Assembly (NCBI GenBank): GCA_902801825.1
Contig: CADCJS010000001.1
Coordinates: 1-40,871 of the forward strand
DNA length: 40,871 nt
Direction of reading: 5' to 3'
Source: an uncultured Erysipelotrichaceae bacterium
GTDB taxonomy: Bacteria; Bacillota_I; Bacilli_A; RF39; UBA660
Both the position numbers and the translations under genes were made by a program. This document shows positions 23,301 to 34,396 of this stretch, piece by piece (position 1 is the first letter of the stretch; each line of letters begins with the position of its first letter). Below the pieces are notes generated by a model. The model was not told the DNA's origin. It made no database searches and saw only the letters and a program-made list of their open reading frames with translations.

Positions 23301-24899
23301 TTAATTCACCTCACCTATTTCTATTAATTCATCAAACTCTGTACTATTATTTGTTGCTTTTTTTATTTTATTCAAAATATCTTTTTCATCAATATATTCA
23401 ATAATTTCCTTATTTTTTAATTTATTTCTATAAATTTCACTTGTTTCATTCCATTTATTTTCATTATAAATACATATAACAATATTTTTGTTAAAATTAT
23501 CAAATAATTTTTTTTCTATAATATTAATATTATCATATAGTTCATAAATTAAATTATCGTTTGATGTCGTAATTATTATACCATTTTTTGACCCTGCTTT
23601 TATAGTACAATCTAATAATAAATTATTAATTTTTAAATCATCTAAGTCATAACTAGATTTTAATGTATTATTTAAATAATTTTTATAATTATTTATAGAT
23701 ATTTTATCTGCATCTTTTAATATGTTATTTAATCTAATATTCATTAATTTATCATATAATTCATAATTTATTTTAGGTTTTAATGGTTGATTTTTAGATT
23801 TTTCTATTGTATTTGTTACATTTTTATTTAAATTTATATCATATGACATAGATATTTTTTCTTTTTCATTTATTTTTTCAATAATTTCTACAATTAATAA
23901 ATCAAAGAATATTTTTTTATCATTAGTATTTTTCATTTCATTAATATATTTATTTATTATAAATACTATATTAATTATTTGATTATTTTTTAAATTCAAA
24001 TGGTTTTCATCACTATTTATAATTATATTTTTTAAGTATTTAATTAAATCTTCACATATTAATATATAATTTTTATTATTTTCTTCAAATTTATCTGAAA
24101 TTTCAAAGCATTTTTTTATATTACCATTACTAATTTGTTTAAATAACTCATTTATATCATCTTTTGATATCTTATTATTTAATAAAAGAACACTATTTAA
24201 TTCAATATTACCATTTGTATATGAATTTAATTGATCTAACATACCAATGGCATCTCTCATACCACCATTTGAGTTTTCAATTAATAAATTCAATGCTTCA
24301 TCTTCTATTTTAATATTCTCTTTTTCACATATTTCTAATAATTTATTTTTCATATTTTTCTTAGAAATAGATTTAAATTCATAGCATTGACATCTAGATA
24401 TAATTGTTAGTGGTACTTTTTGTGGTTCTGTAGTTGCTAATATAAATATTACATGTTTTGGTGGTTCTTCTAATGTTTTTAATAATGCATTAAAAGCACC
24501 CTGTGATAACATATGTACTTCATCAATAATATAAACTTTATATTTAGAAAATGAAGGTAATAATGTAATATGATTTCTTATTTCTCTTATTTCATCTACG
24601 CCATTATTTGATGCAGCATCCATTTCTATTATATCTATATTTTCATTATTATTACTCAAATTACAAATATCACAAGTTTCACAAGAAATACCATTTTTTT
24701 GATTATTACAATTAATAGTTTTAGCAAATATTTTAGCTATACTTGTTTTACCAGTACCTCTAGGTCCTATAAATAAATATGCATGAGTAATTTTATTATT
24801 AATTATCATATTTTTTAAAGTTTGAACTATTATTTCTTGTCCACTAACTTCATTAAAATTTTTTGGTCTGTATTTTCTATATAATGCTTGATAAATCAT
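23301..24899 (-). CDS. dnaX: DNA polymerase III subunit tau (DnaX)
   Basis: DnaX is the ATPase motor of the clamp loader. The 532-residue protein has Walker A GPRGTGKTS at residues 45-53 and a zinc module (C64, C73, C76, C79). Walker B is YIIDEVHMLS near 122, the LEEPPKHVIFILATTEPQKV block follows near 143, and the sensor-1 SRCQCYEF is near 168. The C-terminal third is Asn- and Lys-rich and poorly conserved, as usual for tau. Its start has AAAGGTGA and an extended -10 promoter lies between it and the parS sites. No programmed frameshift site was assigned, because A-runs are too common to judge. Confidence 0.96.
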   Translation of the reverse strand: MIYQALYRKYRPKNFNEVSGQEIIVQTLKNMIINNKITHAYLFIGPRGTGKTSIAKIFAKTINCNNQKNGISCETCDICNLSNNNENIDIIEMDAASNNGVDEIREIRNHITLLPSFSKYKVYIIDEVHMLSQGAFNALLKTLEEPPKHVIFILATTEPQKVPLTIISRCQCYEFKSISKKNMKNKLLEICEKENIKIEDEALNLLIENSNGGMRDAIGMLDQLNSYTNGNIELNSVLLLNNKISKDDINELFKQISNGNIKKCFEISDKFEENNKNYILICEDLIKYLKNIIINSDENHLNLKNNQIINIVFIINKYINEMKNTNDKKIFFDLLIVEIIEKINEKEKISMSYDINLNKNVTNTIEKSKNQPLKPKINYELYDKLMNIRLNNILKDADKISINNYKNYLNNTLKSSYDLDDLKINNLLLDCTIKAGSKNGIIITTSNDNLIYELYDNINIIEKKLFDNFNKNIVICIYNENKWNETSEIYRNKLKNKEIIEYIDEKDILNKIKKATNNSTEFDELIEIGEVN

Positions 24900-24918
24900 A
24901 AAATCACCTTTCTTTTTA

Positions 24919-24927
24919 ATTATATCA
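24919..24927 (-). promoter_or_regulatory. Extended -10 promoter of the dnaX operon
   Basis: On the minus strand TGATATAAT is a perfect extended -10 element, 20 bases before the dnaX ATG. A weak TTTAAA stands 17 bases before the hexamer. It lies about 35 bases from the nearer parS site. Confidence 0.6.
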
Positions 24928-24961
24928 TAATATTAATTATTTTAAATAATTAAATAAAATA

Positions 24962-24977
24962 TGTTCCACGTGGAACA
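24962..24977. other. parS centromere-like site 1
   Basis: TGTTCCACGTGGAACA is a perfect 16-base palindrome matching the bacterial ParB-binding parS consensus (TGTTNCACGTGNAACA). The symmetry extends to 22 bases. It lies in the intergenic space between tadA and dnaX, about 9.5 kb from the DnaA boxes. ParB loaded here would spread and recruit SMC. Confidence 0.93.
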
Positions 24978-25002
24978 TATAATTATTTTATATATAATAA
25001 AA

Positions 25003-25018
25003 TGTTCCACGTGGAACA
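25003..25018. other. parS centromere-like site 2
   Basis: A second identical TGTTCCACGTGGAACA lies 41 bases from the first, beginning two bases beyond the tadA stop codon. Because it is followed on the minus strand by TTTTATT it might also act as a weak terminator for tadA. The site identity is from sequence; occupancy by ParB is inferred. Confidence 0.93.
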
Positions 25019-25020
25019 TT

Positions 25021-25422
25021 TTATCTTTTATCTTTAAAAAAAATTTTTAATATATTTGAATAATATTTGTTTTCTCTATATATATAGTTAGGTTGAGATT
25101 CTGTTTTATAATTATTTTGTTTAACAAAATAATAAACATTATTAATTCTATATTTTTTGATTATTTCCTTACACATATCACAAGGTTCTAAAGTAACATA
25201 TAAATTACATTCATTCAATCTCCAATTATTTAATTTTTTGGTAGCTTTTTTTAAACATATTACTTCTGCATGATTGATAATATCATTTTTATTATTTACT
25301 TTATTATAAGCTGAAGCAATTATTCTATCTTTATATGTTATAACACAAGCAATAGGTACTTCATTATTCTTTTTAGCTTTTATTATTAATTTGTTCAATT
25401 TTTGTTCAATTTTATTATTCAT
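25021..25422 (-). CDS. tadA: tRNA-specific adenosine deaminase
   Basis: TadA converts A34 to inosine in the tRNA-Arg anticodon, allowing it to read several codons. The 133-residue zinc enzyme shows PIACVI near residue 23, the catalytic HAEV (H51, E53) and PCDMC (C81, C84), which together form the metal site. TLEPC is preceded by a conserved beta strand. The start is the ATG after GGAGTAAT; a longer reading would run into the SRP RNA gene. The SRP RNA-tadA-dnaX neighbourhood matches B. subtilis scr-yaaJ-dnaX in content. Confidence 0.93.
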   Translation of the reverse strand: MNNKIEQKLNKLIIKAKKNNEVPIACVITYKDRIIASAYNKVNNKNDIINHAEVICLKKATKKLNNWRLNECNLYVTLEPCDMCKEIIKKYRINNVYYFVKQNNYKTESQPNYIYRENKYYSNILKIFFKDKR

Positions 25423-25439
25423 ATTACTCCATAAAAAAA

Positions 25440-25510
25440 GCACACACGAAAATTAAATGTTAAGGCTGCTGCATTTCTACCCTGACCTGGTTCCAAGTTT
25501 TTCGTTGTGC
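25440..25510 (-). ncRNA. ffs: Signal recognition particle RNA, small (4.5S-like) type
   Basis: On the minus strand the transcript begins GCACAACGAAAA and ends TTTTCGTGTGTGC, which close as one long hairpin. The apical domain holds the universally conserved AACCAGGTCAGG and GCAGCAGCC segments flanking a GTAGAAAT loop, the Ffh-binding site. A T7 tract follows directly, so the closing stem doubles as the terminator. At about 71 nt it lacks the Alu domain of the 271-nt Bacillus scRNA. The promoter is consensus-like with the start predicted at 25510. Confidence 0.95.
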
Positions 25511-25516
25511 ATAAAG

Positions 25517-25545
25517 ATTATATATTATATACATATATAAGTCAA
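25517..25545 (-). promoter_or_regulatory. Promoter of the SRP RNA gene
   Basis: On the minus strand TTGACT (25540-25545) and TATAAT (25517-25522) are separated by 17 bases. The first base of the SRP RNA is seven positions after the -10, which fits a start at 25510 exactly. Confidence 0.9.
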
Positions 25546-25576
25546 TATTTTTTACTTGATATTTATTTTACAAAAA

Positions 25577-25592
25577 TATTTCCCGGGAAATA
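25577..25592. other. Noc-binding site (NBS)
   Basis: TATTTCCCGGGAAATA matches the published B. subtilis Noc recognition consensus in all 16 positions, and the symmetry extends to 24 bases (25573-25596). Noc is the ParB paralogue that links nucleoid position to division-site selection. The site lies between gyrA and the SRP RNA promoter, about 0.6 kb from the parS pair. On the minus strand the palindrome also follows gyrA and is trailed by TTTTG, so it may act as a terminator too. Confidence 0.85.
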
Positions 25593-25618
25593 TTTTGTTT
25601 GTATTTTTGTTCGTTTTT

Positions 25619-28063
25619 TTATTTAATTTCTTCTTGAGATTCCTTTTCTGAAATAGATATAGTAGCTAATTTTTGATTATTTTTTAAATTAATTAGTTTT
25701 ACACCTTGGGTTACTCTACTCATTTTTGATACTTGTTCTAATGGAATTCTAATGATTATACCACTATCAGTAATCATTAATACATCAGAATTATCTAAAA
25801 CTTTATTAATTGATACTATAGAACCATTCTTTTTATTAATATTCATAGCTTTAACACCTTTACTACCCCTATGTGTTAATCTATATTCACAAACATTTGT
25901 TCTTTTTCCGTATCCGTTTTCTGTAACAATTAATATTTCATTATCATCTTTTATTACTTCAGCAGATACACAATTAGTATTATCATCTATTTCAATACCT
26001 TTAACACCACTTGCTGTTCTTCCAAGTATTCTTATTTCATTTTCATTAAATCTGACTAATCTACCATTACTAGCGCCAATCATTATTTCATTATTACCAT
26101 CTGTTAACATAACAGATAATAATTCATCATTATCTTTCAAGCTGATAGCAATTTTACCTGTTTTTCTAATATTTTCAAATTCAGATATATATGTACGTTT
26201 TACAATACCTTTTTTAGTTACAAATGTTACTAATTTAGTAGAAATAGTATCATCTACTCTAATTGGAAGTATTGCTTTTACAAATTCATCTTTTTCTATT
26301 GGTAATAAATTAATAATTGGTATTCCTTTGGCTTGTCTACTAAATTCAGGTATTTCATACCCCTTTATTCTATAAACTTTACCTTTATTAGTAAAGAATA
26401 ATACATGATCATGAGTTTGTAAAGTTAATAATTGTTCAACTATATCTTCATCATTAGTAGTCATTCCTTTAATACCTACTCCACCTTTATTTTGAACTTT
26501 GTAAGTATCAATTGGAACTCTTTTTATATAACCTTTTCTTGTTAAATTAATTACAATATCTTCAACTGGAATTAATGATTCATCCTCAATATAATCAATT
26601 GCTGTCATATCTATTTTTGTTCTTCTATCATCTGCATATTTATCTTTAATTTCTTTTAATTCAGTTTTAATAATATTAAATATTCTTTCTTCTTTTGATA
26701 AAATATCTTTATAATCTGCAATTTTTATTCTTAAATCTTCTAATTCAGATTCTATTGCATCTTTTGACATATGAGTTAATCTTCTTAATCTCATATCTAA
26801 AATAGCTTGAGTTTGTATTTCATCTAAACTAAATCTTTCCATTAAAGTAGTTTTTGCTAACTCATCATTTTGACTACCTCTAATAATTTTAACTACTTCA
26901 TCAATATTATCTATAGCAATTTTTAAACCTTCTAAAATATGAGCTCTTTCTTCTGCTTTTTTAAGATCATATTTAGTTCTTCTAATTATTACTTCTTTTT
27001 GATATTCAATATATTTTGAAATAATATCTCTTAATCCTAAAGTTTTAGGTACACCTTTATCTAACATTAAGAAAATTGCACCAAAATTAGTTTGAAAATC
27101 TGTATGTTTATATAAATTATTTAAAACTACTTGTGGATTAGCATCTTTTTTAAGTGTTATTGTAATTTTAACTCCATTTTTCAAATCAGTATGATAATCA
27201 GCAATTCCATCAATAGTTTTATTGTGGACAAGTTCTGCTACTTTATTTTTTAAATCAGAAGTATTAACACCATAAGGAACTTCATCAACAATAATATAAT
27301 GTTTTCCATTATTTTCTTCTATTCTAGCTTTACTTCTTATTGTAATAGTTCCTCTACCAGTAGTATATGCCTTTTTAATACCACTATTTCCTAATATAAT
27401 TCCGCCAGTAGGAAAATCTGGTCCTTTAATATATTCCATTAATCCATCTGTATCAATATCTGGATTATCTATATAAGCAATTGCACCATCAATAACTTCT
27501 CCTAAATTATGTGGTGGAATATTTGTTGCCATACCAACTGCAATACCCATAGTACCATTTACTAATATATTTGGATATCTAGATGGTAAAATTGATGGTT
27601 CTTTTTCAGATTCATCAAAGTTTGGTACAAAATCTACTGTATTTTTATTAATATCTCTTAACAATTCTAATGATATTTTTGATAATCTAGCTTCTGTATA
27701 ACGCATTGCTGCTGCTCCATAACCTTCTATATTACCAAAGTTACCATGACCATCAACAAGCATATTTCTATAACTAAAATCTTGAGCCATATGTACCATT
27801 GCTTCATAAATTGAAGAATCTCCATGTGGATGATATTTACCCATTACGTCTCCAACTATTCTTGCTGATTTTTTATGAACTTTATCAGGTGTATAACCAG
27901 ATTCATACATTGACCATAAAATTCTTCTATGAACAGGTTTTAAACCATCTCTAAGGTCAGGTAATGCTCTAGATACTATGACACTCATAGAATATTCTAA
28001 AAAAGATGATTCTATTTCATTTACTATATTATTTTCTTGTAATCTATCTCTACTATGATCCAT
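25619..28063 (-). CDS. gyrA: DNA gyrase subunit A
   Basis: GyrA is the breakage-reunion subunit of gyrase, which introduces negative supercoils. The 814-residue protein shows [12 protein letters not shown] near residue 39 and the quinolone region [15 protein letters not shown] near 75 with S83 and E87 in the susceptible state. The catalytic tyrosine is Y122 ([11 protein letters not shown]). A C-terminal beta-pinwheel has several GxKG-type repeats, and the GyrA-box-like [11 protein letters not shown] lies near 575. That box favours gyrase over topoisomerase IV. It follows gyrB by 12 bases as usual near the origin. Confidence 0.97.
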   Translation of the reverse strand: MDHSRDRLQENNIVNEIESSFLEYSMSVIVSRALPDLRDGLKPVHRRILWSMYESGYTPDKVHKKSARIVGDVMGKYHPHGDSSIYEAMVHMAQDFSYRNMLVDGHGNFGNIEGYGAAAMRYTEARLSKISLELLRDINKNTVDFVPNFDESEKEPSILPSRYPNILVNGTMGIAVGMATNIPPHNLGEVIDGAIAYIDNPDIDTDGLMEYIKGPDFPTGGIILGNSGIKKAYTTGRGTITIRSKARIEENNGKHYIIVDEVPYGVNTSDLKNKVAELVHNKTIDGIADYHTDLKNGVKITITLKKDANPQVVLNNLYKHTDFQTNFGAIFLMLDKGVPKTLGLRDIISKYIEYQKEVIIRRTKYDLKKAEERAHILEGLKIAIDNIDEVVKIIRGSQNDELAKTTLMERFSLDEIQTQAILDMRLRRLTHMSKDAIESELEDLRIKIADYKDILSKEERIFNIIKTELKEIKDKYADDRRTKIDMTAIDYIEDESLIPVEDIVINLTRKGYIKRVPIDTYKVQNKGGVGIKGMTTNDEDIVEQLLTLQTHDHVLFFTNKGKVYRIKGYEIPEFSRQAKGIPIINLLPIEKDEFVKAILPIRVDDTISTKLVTFVTKKGIVKRTYISEFENIRKTGKIAISLKDNDELLSVMLTDGNNEIMIGASNGRLVRFNENEIRILGRTASGVKGIEIDDNTNCVSAEVIKDDNEILIVTENGYGKRTNVCEYRLTHRGSKGVKAMNINKKNGSIVSINKVLDNSDVLMITDSGIIIRIPLEQVSKMSRVTQGVKLINLKNNQKLATISISEKESQEEIK

Positions 28064-28075
28064 ATTTTCACCCCA

Positions 28076-31085
<3,010 letters not shown>

Positions 31086-31095
<10 letters not shown>

Positions 31096-31118
31096 TTTAA
31101 ACCTATTTTTATGACCAT
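31086..31118 (-). CDS. Ten-codon upstream frame overlapping the recF start
   Basis: An ATG at 31118 follows a good AAGGTGA ribosome site and reads MVIKIGLKCF before a TAA that lies seven bases inside recF. recF itself lacks a good site, so a coupling role is plausible. It may equally be a chance frame; the peptide has no known relatives that I can name. Confidence 0.4.
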
Positions 31119-31163
31119 ATTTTCACCTTACCACCTAAAATAATGCTCCTATACACTATAACT

Positions 31164-31172
31164 ATTATATCA
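31164..31172 (-). promoter_or_regulatory. Extended -10 promoter before recF
   Basis: On the minus strand TGATATAAT follows a T-rich tract after the comK-like gene. No clear -35 is seen. It would give a leader of about 60 bases containing the small upstream frame. Confidence 0.5.
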
Positions 31173-31209
31173 CAAAAAAAGCCTTTTTTTTAGTTTTTTT
31201 ACTAAAATT

Positions 31210-31665
31210 TTATAAAAATAATTCTTCTTTTCTTGTTTTTATAATTGAATATAATTTATATGATTTTAATATTTGATTTTTTAATGAAAAATAAGAAATA
31301 TTTAATAATAATTTTTTATTATTTTTAAATATTAATACTGATTGTTTATTATTCTTTTTATAATTTAAAATATAATTAAAATTTATCCAAGAACAAGATA
31401 TTAATCTTAATGATGTTGTTGGAAAAAAAATAATATTATTAGTTTCTTCAATTATTATAGGAGCTTTATAATTAACTTTTATTAATGATTTAGTTCCTTC
31501 TAACCTACCATTTAAACTACTTCCATAAAAATTACAATTATATTTAATTATTTTTAATGAAGAAATGTTAATAATAAATTCATTATTAATTTCTATTATT
31601 TTAGTTGAATCAATTGTAATTGGAATAATAGCAATAGTATTATTATTAATCTTATAATTTTCCAT
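31210..31665 (-). CDS. comK: ComK-like competence transcription factor
   Basis: This 151-residue protein aligns by eye with B. subtilis ComK along most of its length. Shared blocks are NYKINNNTIAIIP at the N-terminus, FYGSS (46-50), GRLEGT (53-58), YKAPI (66-70), an Asn-Ile then FFPTTS (80-85), and C91 with W93 I94. The C-terminus retains a shortened SFxNQ-like block (SLKNQILKS). ComK binds paired AT-rich boxes and switches on DNA-uptake genes. The protein is about 40 residues shorter than B. subtilis ComK at its C-terminus, which in that species is the ClpCP degradation region. It stands between dnaN and recF, replacing yaaA. An AGGGGGA site precedes the ATG. Activity and targets are inferred. 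Confidence 0.85.
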   Translation of the reverse strand: MENYKINNNTIAIIPITIDSTKIIEINNEFIINISSLKIIKYNCNFYGSSLNGRLEGTKSLIKVNYKAPIIIEETNNIIFFPTTSLRLISCSWINFNYILNYKKNNKQSVLIFKNNKKLLLNISYFSLKNQILKSYKLYSIIKTRKEELFL

Positions 31666-31721
31666 AGAAATTCCCCCTAATAATTTAACTATTATATTTT
31701 ATATATCAAAAAAAATTGTCG

Positions 31722-31751
31722 AAAAAAAAAGAAGTACAAATTATTTGTACT
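31722..31751 (-). terminator. Rho-independent terminator after dnaN
   Basis: On the minus strand AGTACAAA pairs with TTTGTACT around a 3-base loop, followed closely by nine T. The dnaN stop lies at the first arm, so dnaN is separated from comK. Confidence 0.8.
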
Positions 31752-32871
31752 AATATGTTTTTATTGGTAATAATAATTGAATTAAATCATCATTTTCTTC
31801 ATTATTTAATATAATTGGACTAATTTCTGTATTTAATAAAATTTTTACATCCTTACTAGTAATAGTTCTTAATGCATCCATCATATATTTTGCAGAAAAT
31901 GCTATTTTAATATCTTCTGAACTAATTTTATTAATTGGTAATTTTTCTTCAACCTTACCTATTTCAGGAGTATTTGAAGTAACTGTTAAAATATTACCAT
32001 TTGTTTCAAATTTAATAACATTTTTATCTTTTTCACTTGTTAATAAAGATGCTCTATCTACTACATTAAATAATTCATTTAAATCTGCATTTATTTTTAT
32101 TTTATAATCTGTTGGTATTAATCTAGATGTATCTGGAAAATTACCATTTAATAATCTTGATTGAAATAATAAATTATCAAATTCAAATAATATTTTATTA
32201 GTAAATATATGTATTTTAATTTCTTCATCTTCATCTGTTAATATTTTTACTAGTTCACCAATATTTTTTGATGGTATAACTATATTAATTAAGTTATCCA
32301 CATTATTATTTAAAGTTATAGTTTTTTTAGCTAATCTATAGGAATCAGTAGCTATACATTCCATCTTATTATCATTAATTTTAATATTTAAACCAGTTAA
32401 TATAGGTCTAGATTCTTGAGTTGATGAAGCAAATATAGTTTGATTTACCATTTTTCTTATTATTTTCTTATTTAATATTATTGGATTTTTGGATTTTTCT
32501 ATATTTAAATTTGGAAATTCACTAGGATCTATACCATTTAAATTAAAATTAGAATTAGTCGTATAAACCATTATTTTTAATCCATCAATAACTTCAAAAT
32601 TAATTAAACCATCTGGTAATTTTCTTACAATATCTAATAAGAATTTTCCTTGAATAACAATTGATCCATTTTTTTCAACTTTATCTATATATTTCTTTTC
32701 AATAAAAGTTTGAATATCAATATCATTATCAGTTGCTGTTAAATATAAACCTTCTTCATTTAATTCAAATTTTATTCCTCCTAATACAGGTATTACATTT
32801 TTATTTGATACAGCATGACTAACATTATTTAAATTTTCTAATAATATATTTTTCTTTATACTAAATTTCAT
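31750..32871 (-). CDS. dnaN: DNA polymerase III sliding clamp (beta subunit)
   Basis: DnaN forms the ring that tethers polymerase to DNA and serves as a docking site for repair and initiation-control proteins. The 373-residue protein has three repeated clamp folds. Recognisable stretches are IPVLGGIKFELNEEGLYLTATD near residue 23 (two short blocks), ATDSYRLAKKTI near 177, NGNFPD near 243 and the C-terminal PIKTY, close to the usual PxR/PxT end. Length is typical. It lies 160 bases from dnaA with an extended -10 promoter and is closed by a terminator. Confidence 0.96.
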   Translation of the reverse strand: MKFSIKKNILLENLNNVSHAVSNKNVIPVLGGIKFELNEEGLYLTATDNDIDIQTFIEKKYIDKVEKNGSIVIQGKFLLDIVRKLPDGLINFEVIDGLKIMVYTTNSNFNLNGIDPSEFPNLNIEKSKNPIILNKKIIRKMVNQTIFASSTQESRPILTGLNIKINDNKMECIATDSYRLAKKTITLNNNVDNLINIVIPSKNIGELVKILTDEDEEIKIHIFTNKILFEFDNLLFQSRLLNGNFPDTSRLIPTDYKIKINADLNELFNVVDRASLLTSEKDKNVIKFETNGNILTVTSNTPEIGKVEEKLPINKISSEDIKIAFSAKYMMDALRTITSKDVKILLNTEISPIILNNEENDDLIQLLLPIKTY

Positions 32872-33031
32872 TTTTAAACCCTCCTAAGCTAATTTAGATT
32901 ATAACATATTTATTATTTTATTTCTATTATTATTATTATTAAAGTGGAAAATGTTGAAAACTATATATTTTTCTTTATTTTATAATGAAAAATGGTTGTT
33001 TATAAATTGTTGAAAACTTTAAATTATCCAC
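32872..33031. other. dnaA-dnaN intergenic arm of the origin, with direct repeats
   Basis: This 160-base AT-rich gap holds an extended -10 promoter for dnaN (TGTTATAAT on the minus strand, 32898-32906). Two exact TGTTGAAAACT direct repeats lie at 32952-32962 and 33008-33018. One near-consensus DnaA box, TTATCCACT, lies at 33024-33032. A TTA triplet run lies at about 32925-32941. In B. subtilis the unwinding element lies in this gap, so it may be half of a bipartite origin. Confidence 0.5.
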
Positions 33032-34396
33032 TTAACTTAATTTTTTTGTTATTTCATCAATTATTTTTACTAACTGATTATTAGTTTTTAATTCTTCTTT
33101 TATTTTTTCACAGGAACTCATTACTGTAGAATGATCTCTACCTCCAAAAGCCATTCCTATTCTTGGAAAAGATTCATCAGTTAATTGTCTAGATAAGTAT
33201 ATTGCTATATGTCTAGGAAAAGCAATTGTAGATACTCTTTTCTTTGATTTTAAATCATCTACTGTAACATTATAATACTCTGCAACTACTCTTTGAATTC
33301 TTTGAATATCATTTTTATTATTTGAATAATTATTAATTGTTCCTTTTAATGCTTCAATAGCCATTTCTAAAGTAATTTCTTCTTCAAAAAATATTGTGGA
33401 ATAAGCACAAACTCTTGTTAATGCTCCTTCTAATTTTCTTACATCAGACTGACAGTTATTAGCAATATAATCAATAACATCATCAGAAATAGTAGATGCG
33501 AAGTTCATATTAGAAATCTTATTTCTTAATATTTTCTTTCTTAAATCGTTATCTGGTGGAAAAATATTTACTTTTAATCCCCAGTTAAATCTAGTTCTTA
33601 ATCTATCTTCTAAATTTTTTAAATCATCTGGAGAATTATCTGAAGATATTATTATTTGTTTTTTATCATCAAATAAATTATTAAATGTGTGGAAAAATTC
33701 TGATTGTGATTTAGGTGCAGTGCCTAAAAATTGAATATCATCTATAATTAAAACATCTATATTTCTATATTTATCTTTAAATTGATCTACATAATCAAAA
33801 TTAGTTCCATCATCATTTTTCTTTTTTAACCCTAAAAAATCACTAATAAATGTATCTGAATTAACATATAAAACCCTTTTATTAGTGGTATTAACTATAT
33901 AATTACCAATAGCATGCATTAAATGAGTTTTACCTAACCCACTATTCCCATATATAAATAGAGGATTATACATTTTTCCAGGATTTTCAGCAACTGCTAA
34001 TGCTGTTGCTTGAGCAAATCTATTACTTTCCCCTACTATAAAATTATCAAAAGTATAATCTTTATTTAAATTAGCCTTTTTATAACTATTAAAAGGTACT
34101 CCTGTTTCTTCTTGTTTCTTTTTTTCTTTTATTTCTTCTTGTTTTTTATATTCATTCTCTAAAACGAAATTTAAATTAAAATTAGTACCTGTAATAGAAT
34201 TTAATATTTCTTCTATTATATCTTTATAACTTTCAGCTAAATGTTTTTGATGTGCAATAGTTGGTACAGTTATGATGGCATCATCACTTAATTCAACTAA
34301 TTTGGTGTCTCTAAACCAAGTATCATAGCCTAAAGATGATACTCTCTTTTTTATCATATTTAAAAATTGATTCCAAATAAGGTCTTTATTATCCAT
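33032..34396 (-). CDS. dnaA: Chromosomal replication initiator DnaA
   Basis: DnaA binds DnaA boxes and opens the origin. The 454-residue protein shows domain I (IWNQFLNMIKKRVS.. with a W near residue 8), a Glu/Lys-rich linker near 85-100 and AAA+ Walker A GNSGLGKTH from G150. Walker B is VLIIDDIQFLG near 216, and the C-terminal DNA-binding helix-turn-helix ends with GGRDHSTVMSSCEKI. Length is normal. A strong AGGGGAGG site precedes the ATG. It reads away from rpmH across the DnaA-box region, the usual Bacillota layout, so initiator autoregulation through those boxes is likely. Confidence 0.98.
   Translation of the reverse strand: MDNKDLIWNQFLNMIKKRVSSLGYDTWFRDTKLVELSDDAIITVPTIAHQKHLAESYKDIIEEILNSITGTNFNLNFVLENEYKKQEEIKEKKKQEETGVPFNSYKKANLNKDYTFDNFIVGESNRFAQATALAVAENPGKMYNPLFIYGNSGLGKTHLMHAIGNYIVNTTNKRVLYVNSDTFISDFLGLKKKNDDGTNFDYVDQFKDKYRNIDVLIIDDIQFLGTAPKSQSEFFHTFNNLFDDKKQIIISSDNSPDDLKNLEDRLRTRFNWGLKVNIFPPDNDLRKKILRNKISNMNFASTISDDVIDYIANNCQSDVRKLEGALTRVCAYSTIFFEEEITLEMAIEALKGTINNYSNNKNDIQRIQRVVAEYYNVTVDDLKSKKRVSTIAFPRHIAIYLSRQLTDESFPRIGMAFGGRDHSTVMSSCEKIKEELKTNNQLVKIIDEITKKLS

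Noticed and set aside
25752-26375. 207-codon open frame on the plus strand inside gyrA
   Set aside because: It lies entirely opposite gyrA, has the Ile/Ser/Leu-rich composition of an antisense shadow and no ribosome site; gyrA is certain.
31666-31721. Search for ComK boxes (AAAA-N5-TTTT pairs) before the comK-like gene
   Set aside because: A-runs and T-runs are present but no correctly spaced pair was found, so autoregulation is not claimed.
32925-32941. TTA triplet run in the dnaA-dnaN gap, considered as a microsatellite or phase-variable tract
   Set aside because: It is short and within a very AT-rich gap where such runs are common; there is no sign that it affects a promoter.
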